Virus record (IMG/VR): IMGVR_UViG_3300037042_004723
Span: 62,001-126,000 of that record
Source of the DNA: a virus
Reading direction: 5' to 3' (one strand)
Length of the DNA stretch: 64,000 bases
Below are positions 31,753-38,368 of this stretch, piece after piece; the first letter of the stretch is position 1; each line of letters starts with the position of its first letter. The notes beneath the pieces were generated by a model that saw only the letters and a program-made list of their open reading frames with translations, made no database searches and was not told the origin of the DNA. The translations under genes and the position numbers were made by a program.

Positions 31753-32381
31753 TCCCAGTCACCCCGCAGGTACTTTTTTAGCTGCCACTGTTTCCCGAGG
31801 ACGTGATCTGTCACGACTCCATCCTGGGATCTGATGGTCCGGCGCTTGTCTGCCCGCATTCCCGACCCCACTTGCTCTCTGCGTGACGACGACAGGGCTG
31901 ACGACCTTTGCTCGTTTGCAGCATCCCATATTCTTGCTCGCAATATCTCCAGGGCGGTTTCTTTGTTGCTGTGCTGAGAGCGCTCAGATTCACAGCGTAC
32001 AGAGATTCCGGTGGGGACATGAGTCAGTTGCACGGCACTGTTGGTGACGTTGCGGTGCTGCCCTCCGGCGCCAGATCCACGGCAGAAGTTCCACTCCAGA
32101 TCGTCGTCTCGAACGACTACTTGGGTAGCAGTTGGCTCAGGAAGAACGGCCACCGTAATCGTGGAAGTTTGCATTCTTCCACCGGATTTCTCCTGCCAGC
32201 GGTGTCCACCCGATTCGTTGGCAAACGCTACATTAGCGCCCTTGCCAGATACCCTGAAGACGATGAGTCCAGGGCGCTCGGTCAGAAGTTCGACGCTAAA
32301 GACACCTCCGGCTCCCCATCTTTGCGTAAATGGAGAACTGGTCTTGAACGAGGCGCTTCGAGTGATCTCCGCCCTCACCAC
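31749..32381 (-). CDS. release-factor-like peptidyl-tRNA hydrolase (GGQ protein)
   Basis: 210 residues from GTG 32381. ESGGHRWQ...GRMQTSTITVAVLPEP and CRGSGAGGQHRNVTNSAVQLTH are class-I release factor core segments; GGQ is the catalytic loop that hydrolyses peptidyl-tRNA on the ribosome. The usual N-terminal domain and the stop-codon recognition motif (PxT or SPF) are absent, so it resembles codon-independent factors such as PrfH/ArfB rather than RF1/RF2. The basic C-terminal tail resembles rRNA-binding ends. It sits in the tRNA cluster, so ribosome rescue or translational takeover is a reasonable inference. Confidence 0.85.
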   Translation of the reverse strand: MVRAEITRSASFKTSSPFTQRWGAGGVFSVELLTERPGLIVFRVSGKGANVAFANESGGHRWQEKSGGRMQTSTITVAVLPEPTATQVVVRDDDLEWNFCRGSGAGGQHRNVTNSAVQLTHVPTGISVRCESERSQHSNKETALEILRARIWDAANEQRSSALSSSRREQVGSGMRADKRRTIRSQDGVVTDHVLGKQWQLKKYLRGDWD

Positions 32382-32427
32382 TTCGGATTTCTACTATTGC
32401 CGACACTGTGGGACGAGCCTAGCATAG

Positions 32428-32598
32428 TTAGAATTCGATAACTATGACTGTAGACTTCGCGGGCTCATCCTGCTGCATCGGGCGCTCTTCTTCGTAGAAT
32501 GGCGCTTCAATCTGCAGTGGTTGCTGAATGTTCTTCTGAGGGCAACTGGGACAGAAGCGCCAAGCTGGCCTTGCGTGGGGGCACAGTGGAATCTGCAT
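32428..32598 (-). CDS. 56-residue zinc-ribbon protein
   Basis: MQIPLCPHARPAWRFCPSCP carries C-x9-C-x2-C with a possible His ligand; the rest is acidic and ends VIVIEF. TATACT lies 6 nt before the ATG inside the adjacent tRNA-like sequence, so this gene's own promoter element may have replaced the tRNA 3' end. Confidence 0.7.
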   Translation of the reverse strand: MQIPLCPHARPAWRFCPSCPQKNIQQPLQIEAPFYEEERPMQQDEPAKSTVIVIEF

Positions 32599-32671
32599 GC
32601 CTCAAGTATACCCCTGGCTAACTTGGCGTGCCTCAGTAAGCTAGTGCGTCTACCAACTCCGCCACGATGGC
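32599..32671 (-). ncRNA. tRNA-Leu-like 5' fragment
   Basis: The 5' part (GCCATCG-TG-GCGGAGTTGGTAGACGC) is a textbook tRNA-Leu acceptor and D arm, but no 3' CGATGGC strand, normal anticodon arm or TTCRA T loop follows. It begins directly after the TAA stop of the gene at 32672. Either a decayed tRNA or a tRNA-like processing signal. Confidence 0.5.
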
Positions 32672-32878
32672 TTAAGACTCGTATCCCTTGGTGCCACGAC
32701 GTGGAATATTCTCCTCGCCTGGCGCCTTGGTCTTCAGCTGAAGCTTGGCCTGATTACGCAGGTACCTGTTGGCGCCCTTCTTGGCCAGCTTCACGCCCTC
32801 GCCCGGCTGGCTCCATTTATCAATGGCTCCACGCTGAGCGCCTTCGAGTCGGATGGCTTCGATAAGTTCACGGAACAT
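32672..32878 (-). CDS. small basic protein
   Basis: 68 residues (MFRELIEAIRLEGAQRG..., then a KLAKKGANRYLRNQAKLQLKTK basic stretch). It is leaderless: TTGACT (32913-32908), 17 bp, TAGTTT (32890-32885), 6 nt, ATG 32878. The TAA stop abuts the next tRNA-like element. The first eight residues recall the N-termini at 34264 and 34603. Confidence 0.75.
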   Translation of the reverse strand: MFRELIEAIRLEGAQRGAIDKWSQPGEGVKLAKKGANRYLRNQAKLQLKTKAPGEENIPRRGTKGYES

Positions 32879-32884
32879 GAACTG

Positions 32885-32913
32885 AAACTATGCCATCAGA
32901 TCTACGAAGTCAA
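32885..32913 (-). promoter_or_regulatory. leaderless promoter of gene 32672-32878
   Basis: TTGACT, exact 17-bp spacer, TAGTTT, 6 nt to the ATG. It lies in the 42-bp gap after tRNA-Leu(TAG). Confidence 0.8.
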
Positions 32914-32920
32914 ACACGGT

Positions 32921-32991
32921 GCGTGGGAAGGGATTCGAACCCTCAAACATCTGACCCTAAATCAGACCGCTCACCAGCTGGCGTACCCACG
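32921..32991 (-). tRNA. tRNA with Leu anticodon TAG, short variable loop
   Basis: Acceptor CGTGGG/CCCACG, anticodon stem TCTGA/TCAGA with loop TTTAGGG, T arm GAGGG-TTCGAAT-CCCTT. The variable loop is only 5 nt (TGTTT), unlike bacterial tRNA-Leu, which is class II. The base after the acceptor is C and no CCA is encoded. Its 5' acceptor strand overlaps the tRNA at 32984-33058. Confidence 0.85.
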
Positions 32992-33058
32992 ACCGGATTC
33001 GAACCGGCACTTTACCCGTCTTAAGCGGGTTGCTTCTACCAAATTGAGCTACGCGGGC
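32984..33058 (-). tRNA. tRNA with Leu anticodon TAA, short variable loop
   Basis: Acceptor GCCCGCG/CGTGGGT (two wobble pairs), anticodon stem ACCCG/CGGGT with loop CTTAAGA, T arm GCCGG-TTCGAAT-CCGGT, A73. The variable loop is 5 nt. The last 8 nt (acceptor 3' strand plus A73) are the same bases that begin the next tRNA. Confidence 0.85.
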
Positions 33059-33063
33059 GTCTG

Positions 33064-33240
33064 CTAGTTCCAGCGGCTCACGGATAAGGCGGTCTTCTTG
33101 ACCATAATCCGTGCGCCATGACGAAAGAACGTCGTCTCTCCATCGTAAGAGTCGGCATCAGCCAAAGCGCGAGCAGCTGCGGATTTGGGGCCCATGACCC
33201 GCGCCGTAGCCTCAAGGACGCTGCGAGGAATCTCGGTCAT
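33064..33240 (-). CDS. small protein, unknown
   Basis: 58 residues from ATG 33240, with AAGGAAAA upstream; ATG 33258 is also in frame. Helical first half (SVLEATARVMGPKSAAARALADA), basic second half. The stop codon is 5 nt before the 5' end of tRNA-Leu(TAA). Confidence 0.7.
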   Translation of the reverse strand: MTEIPRSVLEATARVMGPKSAAARALADADSYDGETTFFRHGARIMVKKTALSVSRWN

Positions 33241-33263
33241 GTGCTTTTCCTTGGCCATTCTGC

Positions 33264-33530
33264 TCAATTGACTGGGGTCGTATTGAAGCCCATGGCCATG
33301 AGCTTATCACGAAGCATCCGGTCGTTTATGTCTGGCTCTGAGACCGTACGGGCGGCCAATTCGATGAACCCGATGAGCGAATCGTTGTTCAGGTTGTCAA
33401 TGCGAGGCCCTGTATGAACGATAGTATCATGCAAGAGTCCAAAACAACGCGCCTTGCGCTCGCTGCTTGCGTTGTCCCGCATCTCCGCCATGTGGAGATG
33501 CATCGTCTTGACTTTTTCCTGAATCGTCAT
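33264..33530 (-). CDS. small helical protein directly after tRNA-Val
   Basis: 88 residues, helical (TIQEKVKTMHLHMAEMRDNASSERKARCFGLLHDTI). The ATG lies 5 nt downstream of the tRNA-Val discriminator base, so maturation of the tRNA 3' end would release an almost leaderless mRNA. Function unknown. Confidence 0.75.
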   Translation of the reverse strand: MTIQEKVKTMHLHMAEMRDNASSERKARCFGLLHDTIVHTGPRIDNLNNDSLIGFIELAARTVSEPDINDRMLRDKLMAMGFNTTPVN

Positions 33531-33535
33531 CTCGG

Positions 33536-33606
33536 TACTCCCAGAAGGAATCGAACCATCGTCAACGGCATGTAAAACCGTCGCACTACCATTGTGCTAT
33601 GGGAGC
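33536..33606 (-). tRNA. tRNA-Val (anticodon TAC)
   Basis: Acceptor GCTCCCA/TGGGAGT, D arm GCAC/GTGC, anticodon stem ACGGT/GCCGT with loop TTTACAT, T loop TTCGATT with one mismatch in the stem. Confidence 0.88.
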
Positions 33607-33706
33607 AGATTCTCAGGCTTTCGCCTGATTGTCTAATTTTTAGCGCGTAACGTAAAGCAAATCACTGATATTATAGCTGATCAGTTCTAGCCACTTGATT
33701 TCCGCC

Positions 33707-34015
33707 TTAGTCAAATTCTTGTGGGCCCGCCAGGTCTGAGATTGGTTCAAAAGTATTTAGAAACATCGGCGTCTTCTCGCCCACCCAGGCGTCATCGACG
33801 TTGAAGCTGAAGAACTCCTCGGCGTCCTCTTCGGTCATGCCGTCCCTGGCGATCAGGATGGCGATGCATTTCTCGCGGTCGTAGCAAGCGACCGGTTCGC
33901 GCATCTTTCCGTAGACGACGCCGATAAAGGCGTTCTCGAATCCATCGGCAAGCATAAATTCCTCTTCGCCATGGAATTCTTCGAAATAGGACTGAATCTG
34001 TTCTTTGGTAGCCAT
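33707..34015 (-). CDS. acidic protein, unknown
   Basis: 102 residues, strongly acidic (EEFHGEEEFMLADGFENAF...TEEDAEEFFSFNVDDAW). GGAGGTCGG upstream may be a ribosome site, unusual for this cluster. Acidic, compact phage proteins sometimes mimic DNA or bind host enzymes; this is speculation here. Confidence 0.75.
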   Translation of the reverse strand: MATKEQIQSYFEEFHGEEEFMLADGFENAFIGVVYGKMREPVACYDREKCIAILIARDGMTEEDAEEFFSFNVDDAWVGEKTPMFLNTFEPISDLAGPQEFD

Positions 34016-34101
34016 CGTGGCAGCGGGGAGTTCCGACCTCCTGCACCGTACGCCTTATGAGAGCGTCGTCCTGACCCGCAGGTCGCTGCCAAAGTCTGTC
34101 G

Positions 34102-34175
34102 TGGGCCTGCTTGGAATCGAACCAAGCTTATTCATCGATTATGAGTCAAGTGCCATACCACTAGGCGACAGGCCC
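34102..34175 (-). tRNA. tRNA with anticodon CAT (Met or Ile2)
   Basis: Acceptor GGGCCTG/CAGGCCC perfect; T arm perfect around TTCGATT; anticodon loop CTCATAA. The first pair is G-C, so it is not initiator-type. CAT reads ATG, or ATA if C34 is lysidinylated. Confidence 0.9.
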
Positions 34176-34263
34176 ATCGCCGGATCACGGGTACCTTGCA
34201 GCCTGCCCATTGTCAAGAACCGTCGGTTGTCAGGTTGGTCCGACTTGTAGTACTACATAGATC

Positions 34264-34581
34264 ATGTTCAGGCTGCTGATCAGCGAGTGCCGCGCCTCCC
34301 TCTCGGAGTCGATCGAGAAGTCAGGTGAGACCTTCGCCGGATTCAACAAGCCCAAGCGGACACCTGAACACCCCAAGAAGTCTCATGCCGTCCTCGCCAA
34401 GGACGGCCATGGTACGAAGCTAATCCGATTCGGCCAGCAGGGCGTCTCAGGCTCTCCCAAGAAGCAGGGCGAGTCAGACGCCTACCGCAGTCGCCGAGAG
34501 TCATTTAAGGCCCGACACGCGAAGAACATCAGCAAGGGCAAGACGTCAGCTGCTTACTGGGCCGACAAGGTGAAGTGGTAA
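34264..34581 (+). CDS. conserved phage basic protein
   Basis: 105 residues. KRTPEHPKKSHAVLAKDG...KLIRFGQQGVSGSP...RRESFKARHAKNI...SAAYWADKVKW is a well-conserved phage protein pattern of unknown role. The N-terminal MFRLLISECRASLSE is shared with the next gene, so the two may carry a common leader. Plus strand, unlike the surrounding tRNA region. Confidence 0.8.
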   Translation: MFRLLISECRASLSESIEKSGETFAGFNKPKRTPEHPKKSHAVLAKDGHGTKLIRFGQQGVSGSPKKQGESDAYRSRRESFKARHAKNISKGKTSAAYWADKVKW

Positions 34582-34602
34582 CCGCTATGATTCGAGGAAA
34601 TC

Positions 34603-35106
34603 ATGTTTAAGTCTCTCATCTCCGAGTGCCTCGCCTACCTCTCCGAAGCAGGCGAGGAGAACCAGCCCGTCAAGGCGCCCAGGAAGCACAAGCATGATCG
34701 AGCCGCCGAGCGGACTGGTCACCTCTTGAACACACCACTTTCGAGCATGTCTCGCAGGAAGATGCTCAAGACGATCCCCCACCTGCACCACCACTTCGAG
34801 AAGGGGCACGGCAAGGGCGAGGGAGACTACCGAACGGTAGACCTGGATGACCTGAATACCCTTAGCAAGCATGCTGAGCAGATCTCCAACGACGCGAATG
34901 CAATCATGCGGATGCCTGGACCGGCGCACCACCTGGCTGGTCACCTCTGCAAGCATGTTGCGAGCGCTCACGAGCGGATGAGCAAGTACTGGACTGACAA
35001 CAGTGACAACGAGTCCGCCGAGCTTCACGGAAGCGAGAGCGCCAAGTATGGCGACATGGCCAAGCACCATCACAAGGTTTCCAAGCGCCACGGGTACGGT
35101 TACTAG
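34603..35106 (+). CDS. His-rich protein sharing the MF-LISEC leader
   Basis: 167 residues. MFKSLISECLAYLSEA matches the start of the upstream product; the rest is a His/Lys-rich helical protein (HLHHHFEKGHGKG, HHLAGHLCKHVASAHERM). The shared leader could be a packaging or processing signal. Function unknown. Confidence 0.75.
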   Translation: MFKSLISECLAYLSEAGEENQPVKAPRKHKHDRAAERTGHLLNTPLSSMSRRKMLKTIPHLHHHFEKGHGKGEGDYRTVDLDDLNTLSKHAEQISNDANAIMRMPGPAHHLAGHLCKHVASAHERMSKYWTDNSDNESAELHGSESAKYGDMAKHHHKVSKRHGYGY

Positions 35107-35179
35107 TCCGCCGAGATGGACTTGAACCAGCAACCTATCGCTTATAGGGCAGCCGCTATATCCATTGAGCTATGGGATC
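35107..35179 (-). ncRNA. tRNA-Ile-like element with mismatched acceptor
   Basis: The D arm and an anticodon region compatible with TAT are present, as is the T loop TTCAAGT. But the 5' strand GATCCCA and 3' strand TCGGCGG cannot pair, and the T stem and anticodon stem are imperfect. It begins right after the stop of the plus-strand gene. Confidence 0.5.
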
Positions 35180-35300
35180 AGAAAGGTGACTCTCCACGTC
35201 CGAAGTGTTTATCGGCCGCTGGCTTGCGCCAACCATGCCCGGTCGACCAAGCCTTGCGGCTCACCGACTCCGGGATCTACCCTCGCCTGGTAAAGAGTCT

Positions 35301-35321
35301 AAAAAGAGGGGCCGCCGCCCC
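35301..35321 (-). terminator. intrinsic terminator after gene 35443-35715
   Basis: Minus strand GGGGC-GGCG-GCCCC followed by TCTTTTT. Confidence 0.85.
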
Positions 35322-35358
35322 GGATGTTTAATGTGCGCGGGACCCTAGGTTCGACCGA

Positions 35359-35372
35359 CGCAAGCGCTTGCG
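35359..35372. promoter_or_regulatory. dispersed palindrome site 6 (perfect)
   Basis: CGCAAGCGCTTGCG between the terminator at 35301-35321 and the gene ending at 35443. No promoter is evident next to it. Confidence 0.7.
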
Positions 35373-35442
35373 CTGCTATTGCGTGAGAAGTGCTCGATGC
35401 TGTTTTGGATGATAACCATCGGACTCCGGCTCACCTAAAATG

Positions 35443-35715
35443 TCAGGCCTCTGCGGTTCCGATCGGAATCTGGAAGGAGAGTCCCTCCCCTTCCAGGAAT
35501 CTCGCGTGGAGGCGGTTGATCAGCTGGTCGAAGGTGAAGCTGTCATCTGACGAGCCAACGTGCGTGTGGTCCTCGCCGATGTAGAGGGTGATGGCATTCC
35601 CTCCCCAGTCTGGCCCGAACGAGACAACTGGAGCCGTTGGATCTTTGCCGGCTGCGGCATCGCAGAGCCGGACAATCTCTTTCAGTATCTCTTCGCATTT
35701 CTCAGCTGTCGTCAT
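35443..35715 (-). CDS. small protein starting 2 nt after tRNA-Glu
   Basis: 90 residues (AEKCEEILKEIVRLCDAAAG..., then GGNAITLYIGEDHTHVG). Two bases separate A73 of tRNA-Glu from the ATG, the tightest such junction here. Translation must use the processed end, read through the tRNA, or start on an internal transcript. Function unknown. Confidence 0.75.
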   Translation of the reverse strand: MTTAEKCEEILKEIVRLCDAAAGKDPTAPVVSFGPDWGGNAITLYIGEDHTHVGSSDDSFTFDQLINRLHARFLEGEGLSFQIPIGTAEA

Positions 35716-35717
35716 CG

Positions 35718-35790
35718 TGACCCCGGTGAGAATTGAACTCAACGTCTTCGCTGTGAAAGAGCGACGTACTAACCATTATACGACGGGGCC
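35718..35790 (-). tRNA. tRNA-Glu (anticodon TTC)
   Basis: Acceptor GGCCCCG/CGGGGTC with one wobble, anticodon stem TCGCT/AGCGA with loop CTTTCAC, T loop TTCAATT. Confidence 0.92.
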
Positions 35791-35802
35791 GTGATTGTCA
35801 CG

Positions 35803-35873
35803 AGCGTACCGAGGGAGTTCAACCGAGGTCGATCGCTTACAAGGCGATCATTCCGCCACCGAACTACTCCACA
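35803..35873 (-). ncRNA. tRNA-Thr-like element (anticodon TGT) with unpaired 3' half
   Basis: Perfect anticodon stem ATCGC/GCGAT with loop CTTGTAA and a plausible D arm. The T stem (CTCGG versus CCCTC) and acceptor strands do not pair. It ends 12 nt before tRNA-Glu. Confidence 0.55.
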
Positions 35874-35897
35874 GTAAGATCGTGTATATTCAAGTCT

Positions 35898-36074
35898 ATG
35901 AACGACAAGCGAAAGCAAAGCCTCTACTTCCCAGAAGACATGCTGGCGGAGGTCCAGGCCGAAGCCACTCGCCTGGACCGCTCGCTCTCTTGGGTGGTCC
36001 AGCGCGCCTGGACCCTCTCAAGGGAGAAGCTGAAGGAGATCCCTTCAATCAACCAGCCAACAGAGACAGACTAG
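35898..36074 (+). CDS. ribbon-helix-helix protein (CopG/TIGR04563-like)
   Basis: 58 residues. KQSLYFPEDMLAEVQAEA forms the beta strand plus first helix of an RHH domain and TRLDRSLSWVVQRAW the second helix. The pattern is close to a small RHH type I associate with myxobacteria, which gives a host hint. RHH dimers bind operator DNA. TATATT lies 7 nt before the ATG, so leaderless. Its stop touches the next tRNA-like element. Confidence 0.8.
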   Translation: MNDKRKQSLYFPEDMLAEVQAEATRLDRSLSWVVQRAWTLSREKLKEIPSINQPTETD

Positions 36075-36148
<74 letters not shown>

Positions 36149-36305
36149 GGTCAGACTCTGCGCAAAAATCTGCGAATAGTCAAGGCCGAGGTGATGTCCA
36201 GCTGTAAGTATATGAATTCATAATATACACCGTAGCGTAGGGCGCGGTGTCTTACACGTGGTTGATAGGTGAACGGACCGTTACATTACTGACAACACTT
36301 GCTTT

Positions 36306-36333
36306 ACCCTGCATTGTTGGCATAATCAAGGTC
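36306..36333 (+). promoter_or_regulatory. promoter of gene 36354
   Basis: TTGCTT-like -35, 16-bp spacer and CATAAT -10, followed by a leader with AGGGAGG before the ATG. Positions approximate. Confidence 0.5.
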
Positions 36334-36353
36334 ATCCCAACAGGGAGGCCCCT

Positions 36354-36680
36354 ATGAAGTACACACGAGTTCTCATCGCGAAGGTTGCCCTTCGAGTCGC
36401 TTCGGAAGACGAGGTCTTCTGGGTGGAGAAGTGCATCAAGGAAGGCTGCGGCTGTGCGGAGGAGATCAAGAACATCCGTGCGCTCTCCAGCCTGCCCAGG
36501 ACGCACTCCTGCGTCGAGGATGCGGCCCTGATCGTTATCGCTGACAAGAACAAGATGTCCATGTCCGACGAGGACCACATCTTGTCCTGTGGGCGCTGCG
36601 CAAGGATTGGTCAGTACATCGCCAGCATGCCGTTCCCGGCCACCCCCGCCCAGACGAGGTCGCTAGCCCTGGCCGGGTAA
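36354..36680 (+). CDS. Cys-containing protein, unknown
   Basis: 108 residues. CIKEGCGCAEEIKN and HILSCGRCARIGQ supply several Cys for a metal site. A strong ribosome site (GGGAGG) and a following hairpin terminator make it a self-contained, probably well-expressed unit. Confidence 0.75.
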   Translation: MKYTRVLIAKVALRVASEDEVFWVEKCIKEGCGCAEEIKNIRALSSLPRTHSCVEDAALIVIADKNKMSMSDEDHILSCGRCARIGQYIASMPFPATPAQTRSLALAG

Positions 36681-36703
36681 CGCTTCCACGACCAGTGGCC
36701 GAC

Positions 36704-36743
36704 GGCCAGCAAGCCTAGAGATAGTCCTGCTGGCCTTTTTTGT
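36704..36743 (+). terminator. intrinsic terminator after gene 36354
   Basis: GGCCAGCA and TGCTGGCC arms followed by TTTTTTGTTTT. Confidence 0.85.
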
Positions 36744-36758
36744 TTTCTACAATGTCTC

Positions 36759-36787
36759 TAGACAATTGGATCTGTTATCGATAGCGT
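36759..36787 (+). promoter_or_regulatory. leaderless promoter of gene 36795
   Basis: TAGACA (36759-36764) followed by AT, 17-bp spacer, TAGCGT (36782-36787), 7 nt, ATG 36795. Confidence 0.75.
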
Positions 36788-36794
36788 GGCTGCG

Positions 36795-37067
36795 ATGAAG
36801 GCTCTGCTAGCGCTAGCAATGGCTGGGTTACTAGTCGTTGCGACGATCGGGCTATCCGGCGAGGGGGCCGTCTGGACCAGATACGTTGGCGCAGGGATGG
36901 TGTTCGCTCTGCTGATGCTGATCTTGACCGGGGTATCGAACATCCCAAGCACGACAGATCTCAAGAAAATGATGATGGGCGCTGATCCTACTATGGCTCC
37001 GAAGTCCATGCCGGTCGTTCCCGACGACGATGACGAGCTTCCTAGCCGGCGCAGCGCCCGCAACTGA
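36795..37067 (+). CDS. two-helix membrane protein
   Basis: 90 residues: hydrophobic helices at LLALAMAGLLVVATIGL and VGAGMVFALLMLILTGV, acidic tail PDDDDELPSRR. The short loop suggests a hairpin in the membrane (holin-like size), but the endolysin is far away. It overlaps the next gene by 1 nt (TGATG). Confidence 0.75.
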   Translation: MKALLALAMAGLLVVATIGLSGEGAVWTRYVGAGMVFALLMLILTGVSNIPSTTDLKKMMMGADPTMAPKSMPVVPDDDDELPSRRSARN

Positions 37068-37687
37068 TGTCGAGTCGCATTCTTATACTTGACGTCGATG
37101 CTGACAAATACGACGGCATCGTAGAGGCGCTTCGCAAGAAGCCTTCGGTCCGCGTCGTGTCCATGGACCGCGAGGCCCGCAGGCACCTTCGTGAGTGCCC
37201 GGCGTGCTGTCGGAAGCTGTCCAAGGAATCGGCATTTACGATCGACGAGAAGATCATCGACGCCCTGATCAAGGTCACGCAGCGGATGCGGGTCGCCAAG
37301 ACCGTCGTCTTGGTGAACGAGGACAATCCGCAATCCGCCTTGTCATCCATGGAGCACGAGCGATGCGTCGAGGTAGACGCTGTGGTTGCTCAGCGTGCGG
37401 TAACCCTGGGCCTCCTGAAGCCGTTTATGGACGGCGCCCGGCTGACTCACTACGTCAGTGCGTCCGGGCTGGAATTCCTGTCGGGTAACAAGCCAGCCTC
37501 GCCCTGCACGATGCATGTGCTCGATGGCGAGGTCGTGGAGACCAGCGGAGAGATGATGATCGAGAACGTAAAATTCAAGGATGTCCACCGAGCGACATCC
37601 GTAGCCAGAGATGGGGCCAGGGCTGTGAAGGCCATCCCCCAGCACGTGACGAACTTCGTAATTAACGGCCAGATGAGCCTTATTTAA
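37067..37687 (+). CDS. unknown protein with CPACC motif
   Basis: 206 residues. SRILILDVDADKYDGIVEAL has a receiver- or nucleotide-fold-like beta-alpha start with two aspartates; ECPACCRK may bind metal. The rest is alpha/beta. Immediately upstream of two HU-type genes; no function assigned. Confidence 0.7.
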   Translation: MSSRILILDVDADKYDGIVEALRKKPSVRVVSMDREARRHLRECPACCRKLSKESAFTIDEKIIDALIKVTQRMRVAKTVVLVNEDNPQSALSSMEHERCVEVDAVVAQRAVTLGLLKPFMDGARLTHYVSASGLEFLSGNKPASPCTMHVLDGEVVETSGEMMIENVKFKDVHRATSVARDGARAVKAIPQHVTNFVINGQMSLI

Positions 37688-37697
37688 GAGGATGGCG

Positions 37698-37973
37698 ATG
37701 ACGAAATCAGATTTGATCCGATGGGTTTCCGTGAAGACCGAGATTTCTTACCCCGAGGCAGAGGTGGCGGTTAACGCCTTCTTTGATACAATGACAACCG
37801 CTCTTAAGGAGAACCGGCGCGTCGAGCTTCGTGGATTTGGATCGTTCTCCGTCAGGGACTACGACGGCTACATGGGCCGCAACCCACGCACCGGGGAGAC
37901 GGTCAACGTCGCCCCCAAGAAGATGCCGTTCTTCAAGGTCGGCAAGGAACTACGCGAAGCGGTCAACGGCTAA
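37698..37973 (+). CDS. HU/IHF-family DNA-bending protein 1
   Basis: 91 residues from ATG 37698 (ATG 37692 also in frame; AAGAGG lies upstream). TKSDLIRWVSVKTEISYPEAE then VELRGFGSFSVRDYDG and GRNPRTGETVNV are the canonical HU helices and beta arm with the intercalating Pro. It compacts or bends DNA. Confidence 0.93.
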   Translation: MTKSDLIRWVSVKTEISYPEAEVAVNAFFDTMTTALKENRRVELRGFGSFSVRDYDGYMGRNPRTGETVNVAPKKMPFFKVGKELREAVNG

Positions 37974-37984
37974 GGAGAATTCAG

Positions 37985-38308
37985 ATGGAAGAAGAAAAGA
38001 CTGACAGCGTTACCAAGGCCGTGCTTGCTGAGAAAATTGGCGAGGCCGTGCCATCTGCTAGCATCAAAAAAGCGAACGACATCGTCGAGAGCATCATCCT
38101 TGGCATCAAGGAGGCCCTCGTGAAGAAGGAGGGCGTCAAGATTTCCGGTTTCGGAAAGTTCTCGACCAGCGAGAAGGCCGCCCGCAAGGGCCGGAATCCT
38201 CAGACGGGCGCCGAAATTACCATCGCCGACCGATGCGTTATCAAGTTCAAGGTCAGCGACTGCCTCAAGGCTGAGCTGAACGGGAAGCCATTCTCCGGTT
38301 CGGACTGA
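37985..38308 (+). CDS. HU/IHF-family DNA-bending protein 2
   Basis: 107 residues. TKAVLAEKIGEAVPSASIKKAND, VKISGFGKFSTSEKAAR and GRNPQTGAEITI repeat the HU pattern with a longer N-terminus. It lies 11 nt after the first copy; the pair probably forms a heterodimer like IHF or HUab. Confidence 0.93.
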   Translation: MEEEKTDSVTKAVLAEKIGEAVPSASIKKANDIVESIILGIKEALVKKEGVKISGFGKFSTSEKAARKGRNPQTGAEITIADRCVIKFKVSDCLKAELNGKPFSGSD

Positions 38309-38333
38309 TATTTTTGATCAAGGAAATTATACT

Positions 38334-38362
38334 TTGACAATGCAGCCATGACCTATTAGCTT
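38334..38362 (+). promoter_or_regulatory. leaderless promoter of gene 38369
   Basis: TTGACA (38334-38339) followed by AT, 17-bp spacer, TAGCTT (38357-38362), 6 nt, ATG 38369. Confidence 0.85.
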
Positions 38363-38368
38363 TAGGTC

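Noticed and set aside
35180-35300. Possible extra tRNA between the Ile-like element and the terminator
   Set aside because: GC-rich hairpins are present, but no anticodon arm with a T loop could be assembled.
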